DNA of 61,918 nt from Subtercola boreus (GTDB lineage Bacteria > Actinomycetota > Actinomycetes > Actinomycetales > Microbacteriaceae): the NCBI RefSeq assembly GCF_003399635.1, contig NZ_NBXB01000004.1, positions 1 through 61,918 on the forward strand, read 5' to 3'. Made by a program: the position numbers and the translations under genes. Under the pieces are notes generated by a model. The model was not told the origin of the DNA. It ran no database searches and worked only from the letters and a program-made list of their open reading frames with translations. Shown one piece after another: positions 34,335 through 44,582 of the stretch; within the stretch, counting starts at the first letter, position 1, and every line of letters starts with the position of its first letter.

Positions 34335-34712
34335 TCAGCGCTCTCGGACGGAGACGATGTAACCTGCAAAGTCCTTCTTCGCGAGGCGAGGTGTTTCGCT
34401 GGGGGTGCTGGTCATAGCCTGCAGAACTGTTGACCCCACAACGGGCCTTGAGATCTTCATCTGGGGATCCGGCGTGCCGTAGGAGCAGTGTGCTGCCTTG
34501 ATGCCGAGAACTGTCGCGTTGACCGTTCGGCTGGTGGGGCCGTCGTGATGCTCTTCCGAGTACCGTATCGACTCGGCCAACCCCGTACCTAGCGTCGCGC
34601 TGAGCCACTTCTTATCGGCACCGTTGACGGCCCAAGTGACGTCGTCTCCGACCGAGAACGGATCTCCACAGCACTCGTGCTGCCACCCATCGACCCAGAT
34701 GAAAAACTCCAT
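34335..34712 (-). CDS. DUF6578-like small protein
   Basis: A 125-residue protein starting MEFFIWVDGWQHECCGDPFSVGDDVTW, the pattern of an uncharacterised family (DUF6578, recognised from the W-x-x-CCGDPF motif). No catalytic or membrane features are visible. It is convergent with the VanY-like gene, with only 13 bases between stops. Composition is less GC-biased than the neighbours in several codons. Function unknown. Confidence 0.75.
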   Translation of the reverse strand: MEFFIWVDGWQHECCGDPFSVGDDVTWAVNGADKKWLSATLGTGLAESIRYSEEHHDGPTSRTVNATVLGIKAAHCSYGTPDPQMKISRPVVGSTVLQAMTSTPSETPRLAKKDFAGYIVSVRER

Positions 34713-34740
34713 CCCCCATTATAAGTGAGGAAACTGCAGT

Positions 34741-36372
34741 TTAGTGCTGGGCGCCGAGGGCGGCGTCGACGATGACTTTCGCTTCGGCCTGCACCTCCTT
34801 GAGGTGCTCCGCACCGAGGAACGACTCGGCATAGATCTTGTACACGTCTTCGGTGCCCGACGGGCGCGCGGCGAACCAGGCGTTCTCGGTGACGACCTTC
34901 ACGCCGCCGACGGGGGCATCGTTTCCCGGCGCCCTGCTCAGCTTCGCGATGATCGGTTCGCCGGCGAGGGTCGAGGCGGGGATGTCGTCGCCGTCGAGCT
35001 TCGCCAGCTGCGCCTTCTGCGCCTTGGATGCCGCGGCGTCGATCCGCTCGTACACCGGATCGCCGAACTTCTCGACGAGGTCGGCGTAGTGCTGCGACGG
35101 CGTCTTGCCCGTGACCGCCAGGATCTCCGAGGCGAGCAGTGCGAGGATGATGCCGTCTTTGTCGGTGGTCCAGACGGTTCCGTCGAAGCGCAGGAACGAG
35201 GCTCCCGCCGACTCCTCACCGCCGAACGCCACACTTCCGTCGATGAGGCCGGGCACGAACCACTTGAAGCCCACCGGAACCTCCAGAAGCTGCCGACCGA
35301 GCGAGGTCGCCACCCGGTCGATCATTGTCGACGACACGAGGGTCTTGCCGATCGCGGCCTCCGGCCGCCACGACGTGCGGTTGCTGTAGAGGTACTGGAT
35401 CGCCACGGCGAGGTAGTGGTTCGGGTTCATGATGCCCGCGTCGGGCGTGACGACACCGTGCCGGTCGGCATCCGCGTCGTTGCCCGTCGAGATGTCGTAG
35501 TCGTGCCGACGCTCGACGAGCGATGCCATCGCGTAGGGGGAGGAGCAGTCCATGCGGATCTTGCCGTCCCAGTCGAGCGTCATGAACGCCCACTGCGGGT
35601 CGACCGTGGTGTTCACGACCTCGAGGTTCAGACCGAAGCGTTCCCCGATGAGCTCCCAGTACTCGACGCTGGCCCCGCCTAGTGGATCCGCGCCGATGTG
35701 GATGCCCGACTTCGCAATGCGCGTCATGTCGATGACGCTCGGCAGGTCGGCCACGTAGTGCTCGCGGAAGTCGTAGGTGTCGCTCGGGGTCGCCTCCCCC
35801 CGGAGCACCTCGACGAGGCCTGCCTCGATCAACTCGTTGGCGCGGGCCGCGATCCATCCCGTCGCGTCGGAGTCGGCCGGCCCACCGTGCGGGGGGTTGT
35901 ACTTAAAGCCACCGTCGCGGGGCGGGTTGTGGCTCGGCGTGATGACGATGCCATCGGCCCGGTCTGAGTGCCCTGAGGCGGCATTGTTGTAGCGCAGGAT
36001 CGCATGCGACACCGCGGGCGTCGGTGTATAGCTGTCGCGCGAATCCGTCCACACCGTCACGTGGTTGGCGTTCAGCACCTCGAGGGCGGTGTCTTCAGCC
36101 GGCTTCGAGAGCCCGTGGGTGTCGCGCCCGATGAAGAGGGGACCCGTGATGCCCTGCAGCGCGCGGTACTCGACGATCGCCTGCGTGATCGCCAGGATGT
36201 GGTTCTCGTTGAACGCCGTGTCGAGCGACGAACCGCGGTGTCCGCTGGTGCCGAAGATCACCTTCTGCTCCGGGTTCGTCACATCGGGCTTCAGCTCGTA
36301 GTACGCCGCCACCAGGGCATCGACATCGACAAGGTCTTTGGGGAGGGCCTGCAGCCCGGCGCGCTCGTTCAT
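34741..36372 (-). CDS. pgm: Phosphoglucomutase (alpha-D-glucose phosphate-specific)
   Basis: A 543-residue phosphohexomutase interconverting glucose 1-phosphate and glucose 6-phosphate. The start [20 protein letters not shown], the phosphoserine loop [19 protein letters not shown], the metal-binding [11 protein letters not shown] and the sugar-binding [13 protein letters not shown], plus the phosphate-binding [15 protein letters not shown], are all intact. It links glycogen and nucleotide-sugar synthesis with glycolysis, alongside pgi at 44.6 kb. ATG at 36372 gives the family-typical MNERAGLQA start. Confidence 0.95.
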   Translation of the reverse strand: MNERAGLQALPKDLVDVDALVAAYYELKPDVTNPEQKVIFGTSGHRGSSLDTAFNENHILAITQAIVEYRALQGITGPLFIGRDTHGLSKPAEDTALEVLNANHVTVWTDSRDSYTPTPAVSHAILRYNNAASGHSDRADGIVITPSHNPPRDGGFKYNPPHGGPADSDATGWIAARANELIEAGLVEVLRGEATPSDTYDFREHYVADLPSVIDMTRIAKSGIHIGADPLGGASVEYWELIGERFGLNLEVVNTTVDPQWAFMTLDWDGKIRMDCSSPYAMASLVERRHDYDISTGNDADADRHGVVTPDAGIMNPNHYLAVAIQYLYSNRTSWRPEAAIGKTLVSSTMIDRVATSLGRQLLEVPVGFKWFVPGLIDGSVAFGGEESAGASFLRFDGTVWTTDKDGIILALLASEILAVTGKTPSQHYADLVEKFGDPVYERIDAAASKAQKAQLAKLDGDDIPASTLAGEPIIAKLSRAPGNDAPVGGVKVVTENAWFAARPSGTEDVYKIYAESFLGAEHLKEVQAEAKVIVDAALGAQH

Positions 36373-36431
36373 GCCTTCATCTTGGCATTCGGCGGCTCCA
36401 CCCGGGGAGCTCTTGCGGCATCTGTGCAAAA

Positions 36432-36467
36432 GTGGTCTCCCCCTCCGCCTGTGGAGGAGAAGACCAC
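36432..36467. terminator. Terminator-like hairpin between pgm and the secreted protein gene
   Basis: GTGGTCT-C-CCCCTCC and GGAGGAGA-AGACCAC pair with minor bulges around a short loop. It lies between the stop of the secreted protein gene (36498) and the pgm start, both on the minus strand. Confidence 0.55.
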
Positions 36468-36497
36468 CCGCAAATGAAGCCGGGCAGGGCCTCGCGG

Positions 36498-38120
36498 CTA
36501 CTCGACCACGTGGATCGTGACGGTCGCCGCATCCGTTCCGTCGCCGCGCTGCTCGGCCAGCTTGTACTGGAACGTGAGGTCGCCGGTGAAATGACGCCCC
36601 GGCTCGATCGTGAGTTCGCCGTGCTCCCCGATCCGGATTGCGCCGTCGGCTTCCACGCCCTCACTCAGCACGAACCAGCCCGCCGTTCCACCGGGGAACG
36701 TGTCGTTGGCCATGAGGCCGTGCTCGGCATCCAGAGTCGTGCGCGTCTCCACCTGTACCGTGAATTCGTCGTCGACTGGTGCAGCCTTGTCGACGACGTT
36801 CACAGTGATCGCCGTCGGAGCGCTGGCAATTCCACCTTCGTTCCGTGCGAGCACGTAGACGGTCTCCTCGCCGTGAAAGTCTGTGGTCGGCGGCACATAG
36901 CGCACCGTGTCATCCGAGATGCTGAGCTTCTTGATGTCTCGACCGACGGGCACAAACACTTCGAGAGAAGAGTCCGACGCAACAGCGCAGTGCAGTCCCG
37001 CGAGGACCGTCGGCTTCGACCCGGCAATGGCGACCGGATGCCCGTCGGCGCTGTCCGGCGTCGTGCACACCGGCGCCTCGGGAGTGACCGCGACCTCGGC
37101 CCTGGTCGAAGCGTCGTTGATGAACGCCGTGATGCCCACCCCTGTATATCCCTCGACGGTGAAGTGCATCGGGACGGTTACGACATCTCCCGCGTTCATG
37201 TGCGGAATGAGATACGAGAGCGCGTGCTTGTCGGAGTTGGGTAGCTTGACCCAATTTCTCGGAATGGAACTCTCGTCGGGCTGCCCCACGCCACCCAGCT
37301 GCAGCCTCACCAGGGTTGAACCGGAGGTGTTCGCCCAGGCAGTGGCGGAGTAGTTCAGGCGTCCGCCCTTCGTGACGACCGCGTCAGGGCTGACCGTTGA
37401 CGATGCGGTCACGGAGTTCGCCGGCTCGATGGCGGTGTCTGGATCAGCCGAGGTCAAAAAGCCACGGGACGTACCGATGTAGGTGCCGAGTCCGCCGATG
37501 CCCTTTCCGTCGTTCTTGTACCAAGAGACCTGGGGTACATTGACTTCCCCAGCTGACGTATACGTATAGAGCGCCTCGGCCGTGTATTTCGGAAACACGA
37601 CGGTCGTCTTGAAGCAACCGGAGGTAGTTGTGCAGCTCAGAGTGTCGTCCTCGACCCAGCTCAGAACGCTTCCACGGTTTGCCTGAATCTTCAGTTGAGA
37701 GAGCGAGGCGTTGTCGATCCCCGCGTGGGGGGCTTCCGCCGTCGAACGGGCGCAGAGATTTGATCCCGTTGAAGTGGGAGTGCAGTTGTATCCCGAATCG
37801 GATGAAGGGAAGAGTTTTGTGTTGTTCAGGACCTCCCACGGGCTGAAGTCCTTCGTGTCGGTGTACATCGAGCGGTCATAGCCCCAGACCCACCCGGTCG
37901 GATCGCCCGAAGCGGTTCCCGCGATGCCCTTGAATCCGCAACCGATCTCGAGTTCCAGCCCGGATCCGCCGCCCATCTTGCAGGCGATGGGGCGATGCTT
38001 GGGCACCCAGTTGTCTGAATGGCCACCGGCCGCGGCGGACATCCCACCCCCGGACGCAATAAGGCCTACCGCCAGAAGCAGCGCGACCGCCGGCCCTGCC
38101 ACCATTTTCGACAACTTCAT
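36498..38120 (-). CDS. Large secreted protein with Ig/cadherin-like carboxy-terminal domains
   Basis: A 540-residue protein with a signal peptide ([32 protein letters not shown]). The middle third (residues about 45-330) has several cysteines and many aromatic, Ser and Thr residues and no recognised fold. The carboxy-terminal part contains repeat-like beta domains ([53 protein letters not shown]) of the Ig-like/cadherin-like type seen in surface proteins. There is no LPXTG signal or terminal helix, so it should be released or held non-covalently. AAGGAAAG upstream of the ATG supports the start. Codon bias is weaker than in neighbours (more A/T around 37430-37830), which may indicate horizontal origin. 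Function unknown. Confidence 0.8.
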   Translation of the reverse strand: MKLSKMVAGPAVALLLAVGLIASGGGMSAAAGGHSDNWVPKHRPIACKMGGGSGLELEIGCGFKGIAGTASGDPTGWVWGYDRSMYTDTKDFSPWEVLNNTKLFPSSDSGYNCTPTSTGSNLCARSTAEAPHAGIDNASLSQLKIQANRGSVLSWVEDDTLSCTTTSGCFKTTVVFPKYTAEALYTYTSAGEVNVPQVSWYKNDGKGIGGLGTYIGTSRGFLTSADPDTAIEPANSVTASSTVSPDAVVTKGGRLNYSATAWANTSGSTLVRLQLGGVGQPDESSIPRNWVKLPNSDKHALSYLIPHMNAGDVVTVPMHFTVEGYTGVGITAFINDASTRAEVAVTPEAPVCTTPDSADGHPVAIAGSKPTVLAGLHCAVASDSSLEVFVPVGRDIKKLSISDDTVRYVPPTTDFHGEETVYVLARNEGGIASAPTAITVNVVDKAAPVDDEFTVQVETRTTLDAEHGLMANDTFPGGTAGWFVLSEGVEADGAIRIGEHGELTIEPGRHFTGDLTFQYKLAEQRGDGTDAATVTIHVVE

Positions 38121-38323
38121 CAGTGCTTTCCTTATCGTTCGGCGCTCAACTTGAGCTTTGATCTGCCGGATGTAGGCAGTGTTCCTATGAAGGGAGAGTG
38201 GGCAGGAACAGATTCATTACGTCAGTTCGGTGAATTTCAGCGAAACGTAAGGATTGCGACGATGTAAGCCGTGCGCGTGCCACCCGAACGGGGGCCAATT
38301 GGCGCGCCCAGTAGGCTCGGAAC

Positions 38324-39280
38324 ATGCCAGACAGCCCACCCAGCCCGCCGACGCGCACCTACAGCTACCTCGGCCCCACCGGCACCTTCACCGAGGCGGC
38401 ACTCGCCCAGGTTCCCGAGGCCGCGGGCCAGACCTGGAAGAGCGTCAACAACGTGGGCGAGGCATTCGACGACGTCACCAGCGGACGCAGCGTCGCCGCG
38501 ATGATCGCGATCGAGAACTCCGTCGAGGGTGGCGTGAGCGCCACGCAGGATGCGCTGGCGAGCATCCCGAATCTCCGCATCGTGGGCGAATACCTGGTCA
38601 GGGTGCAGTTTGCGCTGGTCGCCCGCCCCGGCATCGAGCTGAAGGACGTGAACGTCGTCAACGCGCATCCTGTCGCCTACGCGCAGTGCCGCGGCTGGCT
38701 GGAGGCGAACCTGCCGACCCACGGGCACATCCCGTCGACGTCGAACGTCGCCAGCGCGCTCGCCCTGTTCGAGAACGACCTCGCGGATGCCGCGATCGCT
38801 CCGCCCCGCATCGTCGACCACCACGAGCTGAACGTGCTGGCCGAGAACATCGGCGACAACCAGAACGCGGTGACGAGGTTTGTGCTCGTCAGCCGCACCA
38901 CGCATCTGCCCGAGCCGACGGGTGCTGACAAGACGAGCATCATCGCCGAGCTGCCGACCGATCGTTCGGGCGCGCTGCTCGAGCTGCTCGAACAGTTCTC
39001 GACGCGTGGGGTGAACCTGAGCCTGCTGCAGTCGCGGCCCATCGGCGACGCCCTCGGGCGGTACCGGTTCATCATTGACGCCGATGGGCACATCCTCGAC
39101 GAGCGGGTCGCGGATGCCCTACTGGGCGTTCGCCGGTTCAGCCCGCGCGTGATCTTCCTCGGGTCGTATCCGCGGGCCGACCTGGCGCAGGTCGAATACG
39201 TCGACCGTTACGACGACGGGGTCTTCATCGAGGCGCGCGACTGGCTGCGCTCGCTGGTGAGCGGCGAGCCCGGCGCCTGA
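38324..39280 (+). CDS. pheA: Prephenate dehydratase
   Basis: A 318-residue monofunctional enzyme converting prephenate to phenylpyruvate in phenylalanine synthesis. The catalytic domain shows YSYLGPTGTFTEAA, IENSVEGGVSATQDAL and the active-site triad NAVTRFVLVS. The carboxy-terminal ACT domain (IIAELPTDRSGALLELLEQFSTRGVNLSLLQSRPIGDALGRYRF) should give feedback inhibition by phenylalanine; its usual ESRP is LQSRP here. It is a single gene; the downstream lipid-kinase-like gene is on the other strand. Confidence 0.94.
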   Translation: MPDSPPSPPTRTYSYLGPTGTFTEAALAQVPEAAGQTWKSVNNVGEAFDDVTSGRSVAAMIAIENSVEGGVSATQDALASIPNLRIVGEYLVRVQFALVARPGIELKDVNVVNAHPVAYAQCRGWLEANLPTHGHIPSTSNVASALALFENDLADAAIAPPRIVDHHELNVLAENIGDNQNAVTRFVLVSRTTHLPEPTGADKTSIIAELPTDRSGALLELLEQFSTRGVNLSLLQSRPIGDALGRYRFIIDADGHILDERVADALLGVRRFSPRVIFLGSYPRADLAQVEYVDRYDDGVFIEARDWLRSLVSGEPGA

Positions 39281-39316
39281 GCCGGGCGGGTGCCGCGGGT
39301 GCCGCTGGCGGGGCGG

Positions 39317-40306
39317 TCAGACCCGCACCCGCAACGCGCCCGGGTCCACCCAGATGTGGAGTTCGGATGCCTCGCCGAACTCGTCCCCGTCGAGCTGGAT
39401 CTCCTGCGGCGACTCGAGCTTCAGCCGCAGGTCGGTGCCCTGCGCGTAGACCACGTCCTTCACGTCGGGGGAGATCTCGATGAGCCGCCGGCCGGCTGCG
39501 GACTTCGCCAGCACACCGTTCTCGATCGTCACCTTGTTCCACGCGCGGATCCAGCCGAACGGCCCCTGCGGGCGCAGCGCCATGAAGTCGAGCACACCGT
39601 CGTCGGGTTTCGCATCGGGCATCAGCAGGATGCCCCCCGGCAGGAGCCCGCAGTTGCCCGCCATTACCGAGTGCGACGACACGTCGCGCCACGGTTCCTC
39701 GCCGTCGATCGACACCGCCATCTTGATGGAGTGCAGTTCGGGGAGCGCCCGGATGCCGCCGTCCACGTAGGCGAGCCATCCGACAGCTTTCTTGAGCTTC
39801 GTGTTGGTGTTCGCAATCATCTTTGCGTCGATACCGAGCCCCGCGATCACCAGGAACACGTGAGTGGATGTCGCGGCGGCACCGGCTGGCCCGAACTCGA
39901 TGAGCCCCAGGTCGATGTCGCGGTCGTAGCCGGTGAACATCAGGCCGATGCCCTCGTCGAAGTCCATCGTCAGGTCGAGGTTGCGGGCAAGCAGGTTGCC
40001 TGTGCCTGAGGGCAGCAGGGCGAGGGGCACGCCGCTTCCGCGCAGGGCTTCGGCCACGGCGCGCACCGTGCCGTCACCGCCCGCGGCCATGACGACGTCG
40101 GCCCCGTCGGAGATCGCCCTGGCGGTGACGAGCTGTCCGGCATCCTCGACCGTAGTCTCGTACCAGAGTGTTTCGCCCCAACCGGCCGCAGAAGCGTGGC
40201 GTTCGACAGCTTCACGGAGCTTCGAAGCGTCCACCTTGATCGGATTCAGCACGACGGCGGCGCGTTTGGGACCGCGCTCTTCTGCGGGATGCTCTGCGAC
40301 GGCCAC
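39317..40306 (-). CDS. Diacylglycerol kinase family protein (lipid kinase-like)
   Basis: A 329-residue protein with the DAGK catalytic signature AAGGDGTVRAVAEALRGSGVPLALLPSGTGNLLARNLDL and a carboxy-terminal beta domain ending QLDGDEFGEASELHIWV. It probably phosphorylates a lipid or lipid-like hydroxyl with ATP. The GTG start lies only 35 bases from the divergent serS start, so the promoters must overlap. Neighbouring pheA and serS with a DagK-like gene is a common order in Microbacteriaceae, as far as I recall. Confidence 0.88.
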   Translation of the reverse strand: MAVAEHPAEERGPKRAAVVLNPIKVDASKLREAVERHASAAGWGETLWYETTVEDAGQLVTARAISDGADVVMAAGGDGTVRAVAEALRGSGVPLALLPSGTGNLLARNLDLTMDFDEGIGLMFTGYDRDIDLGLIEFGPAGAAATSTHVFLVIAGLGIDAKMIANTNTKLKKAVGWLAYVDGGIRALPELHSIKMAVSIDGEEPWRDVSSHSVMAGNCGLLPGGILLMPDAKPDDGVLDFMALRPQGPFGWIRAWNKVTIENGVLAKSAAGRRLIEISPDVKDVVYAQGTDLRLKLESPQEIQLDGDEFGEASELHIWVDPGALRVRV

Positions 40307-40341
40307 AAGTCATAGGGTAGGGCATCGCTAAGATTGTGCAG

Positions 40342-41619
40342 GTGATCGATCCTGTACTCCTGCGCGAGAACCCCGACCTCATCCGGCAGTCCCAGGCGGC
40401 CCGCGGCGACTCGGTCGAGTTGGTCGACCGCGCTCTGGCGGCGGATTCCGAGCGCCGCGCTGCCATCGGCGAGTACGACAACCTGCGCGCCTCGCAGAAC
40501 GTCTTCGGCAAGCGGGTGGCCGCGGCTCCGAAAGACGAGAAGAAGGCCCTCGTCGCTGAGGCGCAGTCGCTCGCTGCGAGCGTCAAAGAGGCGAACCAGC
40601 GGGTGCAGGATGCCGAACTGAGCTTCACCGAGCTCGCCGGCGCCATCGCCAACCCTGTGCTCGCAGGCGTTCCCTCCGGCGGCGAGGAGAACTTCATCAC
40701 GCTGCGCGAGGTCGGCGAACGCCCCACGTTCGACTTCGAGCCCCGCGACCATGTCGAGATCGGTGAGCTGGTGGGGGCCTTCGACCTCGCCCGCGGTGCG
40801 AAGGTCAGCGGTGCGCGCTTCTACTTCCTCACCGGGATTGGCGCGCGCCTCGAGCTGGCGCTGATGAACTACGCCCTGCAGAAGGCCCTGGATGCAGGCT
40901 TCACGCCGATGATCACGCCGACGCTGGTGCGCCCCGAGATCATGCGCGGAACCGGTTTTCTCGGCGAGCACGCCGATGAGATCTACTACCTCCCCGCCGA
41001 CGACCTCTACCTCACGGGCACGAGCGAGGTGGCGCTCGCCGGGTTCCACTCCGACGAGATCCTCGACCTGGCCGACGGGCCGTACCGCTACGCCGGCTGG
41101 TCCACCTGTTACCGCCGTGAGGCCGGCTCGGGCGGAAAGGACACCCGCGGCATCCTGCGCGTGCACCAGTTCAACAAGCTCGAGATGTTCTCATACGTAC
41201 TGCCCGAGGAGGCAGAGGCCGAACACCTGCGCCTGCTCGGCTACCAGGAGGAGCTGCTCACCTCGCTCGGCCTCAACTACCGCGTGATCGACGTCGCGGC
41301 CGGCGACCTCGGCTCGTCTGCCGCGCGCAAGTACGACATCGAGGCGTGGGTGCCGACGCAGGGAACATTCCGTGAGCTGACCTCGACCTCCAACTGCACC
41401 ACGTACCAGGCGCGGCGACTGGATGCCCGGTACCGTACCGAATCGGGCAAGACCGCACCCGTGGCGACCCTGAACGGCACCCTCGCGACGACCCGCTGGA
41501 TCGTGGCTCTGCTCGAGACGCACCAGCAGGCCGACGGATCGGTTCGCGTTCCCGAGGTGCTGCGCCCTTACCTCGGCGGCCTCGAGCTCATCGAACCGCT
41601 GAATGGGCGGCGCCCGTGA
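40342..41619 (+). CDS. serS: Seryl-tRNA synthetase
   Basis: A 425-residue class-II synthetase with an amino-terminal coiled-coil tRNA-binding arm (residues about 25-105), motif 2 [18 protein letters not shown] and motif 3 [22 protein letters not shown]. It charges both tRNA-Ser species found in this window. GTG 40342 is chosen because SerS proteins begin (M)[13 protein letters not shown] 40336 would add two residues. It overlaps the HAD gene (GTGA). Confidence 0.96.
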   Translation: MIDPVLLRENPDLIRQSQAARGDSVELVDRALAADSERRAAIGEYDNLRASQNVFGKRVAAAPKDEKKALVAEAQSLAASVKEANQRVQDAELSFTELAGAIANPVLAGVPSGGEENFITLREVGERPTFDFEPRDHVEIGELVGAFDLARGAKVSGARFYFLTGIGARLELALMNYALQKALDAGFTPMITPTLVRPEIMRGTGFLGEHADEIYYLPADDLYLTGTSEVALAGFHSDEILDLADGPYRYAGWSTCYRREAGSGGKDTRGILRVHQFNKLEMFSYVLPEEAEAEHLRLLGYQEELLTSLGLNYRVIDVAAGDLGSSAARKYDIEAWVPTQGTFRELTSTSNCTTYQARRLDARYRTESGKTAPVATLNGTLATTRWIVALLETHQQADGSVRVPEVLRPYLGGLELIEPLNGRRP

Positions 41620-42647
41620 GCGCCGAGCGCCCGGCGGACCTGCCGTACGGGGATGCTGAGGAAGCGGCGGCGGAGGCCGCGCGCGGCGGTGCCGGTGACG
41701 TGCCGATGGTCGACGAGACCGTTTCGGCGGATGCCAGCGCCGAGCGGCCCGACTTCGCCGCGCGACCGGGGCAGCTCGACCTGCCGCGTGAGGCCGTCGA
41801 AGACGCGCCGGGGTCTGCCGGGCATCCGGAGACCAATCCCCTCCGCACCGACCGCTGGCTCGTCGCGCTCGACATCGACGGCACGGTGCTCCACGAAGAC
41901 GGGTCCATCTCCGACGGTGTGATCGGCCAGATCGCGCGCCTCACCGGCCTCGGCCACGAGGTGATGCTCGCGACCGGCCGGTCGGTCGCCGCGACGCTCC
42001 CCGTGCTCGACCTGCTGGGCATCACCCCCACCTATGTCGTCTGCTCCAACGGTGCCATCACGCTGCAGCGCGACCCGGATGCTCCCCTCGGCTATCGGCG
42101 GGAGATCGTCGAGACGTTCAATCCGGGGGCGGTGCTGACGCAGATCCGCTCGCACCTCGAGAACGGGCACTACGCGGTCGAGGATGCGGACGGGTACTTC
42201 CGGTACACGGGGGAATTCCCGAACGCTCCTGCGAACATCGGGGGCGAGGCCGTGACGTTCGACGAGCTTCTCGACGTGGAAGCGACCCGTGTGGTCGTGA
42301 TCTCGCCCGGACACGATATGGATGACTTCCTCACCATCGTCGAGACGATGGGCCTTCACCGGGTCTCGTACTCGGTCGGCTGGACGGCGTGGCTCGACAT
42401 CGCGCCCGACGGCGTCAACAAATCCACCGCGCTCGAGCGCGTCCGACAGCTTCTGGGCATCCGGTCGTCTCAGGTGCTCGTCGCTGGCGACGGTCGGAAC
42501 GACATCGAGATGCTGACCTGGGCTGCGGTGGATGGTCGTGCTGTCGCCATGGGCCAGGCGCCCGACGACGTGAAGGCCGTGGCCTCGGAGGTGACGTCTT
42601 CGCTGGATGACGACGGGCTCGCGGAGGCGCTCGCGACGCTCGTCTGA
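41616..42647 (+). CDS. HAD-superfamily phosphatase (Cof type) with an amino-terminal extension
   Basis: A 343-residue protein. The HAD core starts at about residue 82 with [15 protein letters not shown] (motif I, DIDGT), has a C2-type cap, and ends with [15 protein letters not shown] and [14 protein letters not shown] (motif IV). It should hydrolyse a small phosphorylated metabolite. The first 75 or so residues are acidic, Ala/Glu/Pro-rich and probably disordered; the HAD fold does not need them. GTG start overlaps the serS stop, so both are co-translated. Confidence 0.88.
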   Translation: MSAERPADLPYGDAEEAAAEAARGGAGDVPMVDETVSADASAERPDFAARPGQLDLPREAVEDAPGSAGHPETNPLRTDRWLVALDIDGTVLHEDGSISDGVIGQIARLTGLGHEVMLATGRSVAATLPVLDLLGITPTYVVCSNGAITLQRDPDAPLGYRREIVETFNPGAVLTQIRSHLENGHYAVEDADGYFRYTGEFPNAPANIGGEAVTFDELLDVEATRVVVISPGHDMDDFLTIVETMGLHRVSYSVGWTAWLDIAPDGVNKSTALERVRQLLGIRSSQVLVAGDGRNDIEMLTWAAVDGRAVAMGQAPDDVKAVASEVTSSLDDDGLAEALATLV

Positions 42648-42702
42648 TGGCTGTTGCCTCGAGAATTGCGGATTGCTCACTTAATGAGCTAACCTCACCT
42701 GC

Positions 42703-44187
42703 ATGAACCGGATTCTCCTCCTTGCAGTCCCCGCTCTCTGCGCACTCGTCCTCGTCGGCGGAGCTTCCGCTTCCGCCATCACCGGTACGCCGGTCGTGAC
42801 GGATCCCTTGGTGACGCTGTCGGGTTCAGCGCCCACCGCCGTGGTCCCGACAGCGAACGGCGGATTCTTTGCGCTCAACAGCGGACTCGACAGTGTCATC
42901 GAGTACAACGCAGCCGGCCAGCAGATCGGGGCGAAGGCCACGGCGCTGCTGCCCGTGGGTGCGAAATCGAGCGCAATGGTGAGCGACCTGTTCGGCTCGC
43001 TGTACGTTGCGAATCCCGGCGGGGCCAAGCCTTCGGTGTCGCGAGTCGACATCAAGACGGGCGTCATCACCCCGATCTCGTTGCCTGCCGCAGATGTTCC
43101 TGTCTCCCTGGCGATCAGCTCGACGCGCGATGTCTTCGTGACGAAGAAGAACGACCAGGTGACTCGAATCAGCCCGACGAACGTCGTGACTCTCGAGTTC
43201 GGGAAGCTCCCGGCCGGTTCCGACCCGCGTGGCATCGTGACGGACGCCGCGGGCAATGTCTACACCGCGAACCACGGCAGCAATACGATTTCGAAGATCA
43301 CTCCGATGGGCGATGTCTCGGTGTACGCGACACTGGGGGCGGGCGCTGGGCCGACCGGGCTCACGATCACGCCGAAGGGAATCCTCTGGGTGTCGAACGA
43401 GGTCAGCGATACCGTCATGTCGTTCGACACGTCGAAGCCGTCGAATACACCGCCCGTCGCCACCTTCAAACTTCCGCCTGCAGCGCACCCCGTGGCGCTT
43501 CGGGTCGACGAGTTCGAGAACGTCTTCGTTGCAGACTCGGGAACCAACGCCATCAGCGTGATCGTCCCCGGCAACAAGGCGCCGCAGGCCGTCACGGGAG
43601 TGAGCTCTTCTCCAGTAGCACTGGCCCTCTCGACCGACAACAAGCTCCTCATCGCCAGCAAGGATGGCAACACGATCTCGTCGGTCAGCCTGGAGACGAA
43701 GATCGGCACCTCGACCATCGGTCCGCTGACGGTCGGGACAGCGTTCGCGGGCACGGCCACGGCGACCGGTGCCGGCGACATTACGTTCTCATCCCCTGAC
43801 CTTCCGGCCTGGCTGAAGCTCGACCCCTCGACGGGTGCCCTCACCGGCACGCCCACGACAGCGGGCACCTCGTCGTTCACGCTCCGCGCCCTCTCGAGCG
43901 TCGGCAGGAGCGATGCTCGCACGGTGACGTTTGATGTGGCCGCCGCGGTCGTCACCCCAACCCCGACGCCCACACCCACCACGGGTGGCGGCACGGTTGG
44001 CCAGGGCACGGGTCCTGGATCGGGTGGCTCGGGCTCCTCTGGATCGGGCGGTCACAACACCGGCTACCTTGCCAGTACGGGTGCCTCCGACGTGACACCG
44101 TGGGCTGTCACGGGGTCGATACTGAGCTTCCTCGGTCTTGGCGCGCTGGTGCTGCTGTATCGGCGTCGGGCGCGAAGCGACGCCTGA
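42703..44187 (+). CDS. Cell-wall NHL/Vgb-like beta-propeller protein with sorting signal
   Basis: A 494-residue exported protein with a signal peptide (ILLLAVPALCALVLVGGASASA). Repeats of the NHL/virginiamycin-lyase-like type follow, e.g. DPRGIVTDAAGNVYTANHGSNTISKITP and GPTGLTITPKGILWVSNEVSDTV. Then come a putative Ig domain (FSSPDLPAWLKLDPSTGALTGTPTTAGTSSFTLRA), a Thr/Pro- and Gly/Ser-rich linker, and a terminal LASTG motif with a hydrophobic helix and RRRAR tail. The end fits a class-E-like sortase signal (LAXTG), so covalent anchoring to peptidoglycan is likely. It is probably a structural or binding surface protein, not an enzyme. Confidence 0.82.
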   Translation: MNRILLLAVPALCALVLVGGASASAITGTPVVTDPLVTLSGSAPTAVVPTANGGFFALNSGLDSVIEYNAAGQQIGAKATALLPVGAKSSAMVSDLFGSLYVANPGGAKPSVSRVDIKTGVITPISLPAADVPVSLAISSTRDVFVTKKNDQVTRISPTNVVTLEFGKLPAGSDPRGIVTDAAGNVYTANHGSNTISKITPMGDVSVYATLGAGAGPTGLTITPKGILWVSNEVSDTVMSFDTSKPSNTPPVATFKLPPAAHPVALRVDEFENVFVADSGTNAISVIVPGNKAPQAVTGVSSSPVALALSTDNKLLIASKDGNTISSVSLETKIGTSTIGPLTVGTAFAGTATATGAGDITFSSPDLPAWLKLDPSTGALTGTPTTAGTSSFTLRALSSVGRSDARTVTFDVAAAVVTPTPTPTPTTGGGTVGQGTGPGSGGSGSSGSGGHNTGYLASTGASDVTPWAVTGSILSFLGLGALVLLYRRRARSDA

Positions 44188-44190
44188 ACC

Positions 44191-44228
44191 CCCTCTGCGG
44201 TCGGGCTTCGGCGCCGACCGCAGAAGGG
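44191..44228 (+). terminator. Terminator hairpin after the cell-wall protein gene
   Basis: CCCTCTGCGGTCGG and CCGACCGCAGAAGGG pair over about 14 bp with one bulge around GCTTCGGCG. It begins four bases after the stop codon. Confidence 0.75.
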
Positions 44229-44316
44229 AACGGACGGAGCCCGGTGTAGCTTCATCGCTCTTCGCCGGGCTCGGTTACACTGGAATTTGTCGGCTGGCGT
44301 TCGCGCTGATCGGCAA

Positions 44317-44401
44317 GGAGGGCTGTCCGAGCGGCCGATGGAGCCAGTCTTGAAAACTGGTGGGCAGAAATGTCTCGCGAGTTCGAATCTCGCGCCCTCC
44401 G
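44317..44401 (+). tRNA. tRNA-Ser (anticodon TGA)
   Basis: Acceptor arms GGAGGGC and GCCCTCC pair fully. The D arm, the anticodon loop CTTGAAAA giving TGA, a long variable arm and the T arm with GTTCGAATC form a class-II serine tRNA of 85 bases. CCA is not encoded. Confidence 0.95.
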
Positions 44402-44494
44402 CAGGTAAACATTGGGAACTGCTGGGGGCGCTGCCTCTCGCAGAAGAGAATAATCCCCGCGTTTTGAGGTCCCCGCGAAGTAGTCAGACCCGCA

Positions 44495-44557
44495 CAATTC
44501 AGGACATGTGAGCCGCCGTGGACCAGTCGGGCCTGGCGGCTCACACGTCCTGAATTG
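44495..44557 (-). terminator. 23-bp hairpin at the end of pgi
   Basis: Arms 44495-44517 and 44535-44557 pair at 22 of 23 positions. The one mismatch (A opposite C in the plus strand) becomes a U-G wobble in minus-strand RNA. The stem is therefore complete in the transcript running out of pgi, whose stop is at 44583. It shares CAATTCAGG with the hairpin at 26960. Confidence 0.65.
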
Positions 44558-44582
44558 AGTTCGGGTGCGGGCGCAGCGCGGG

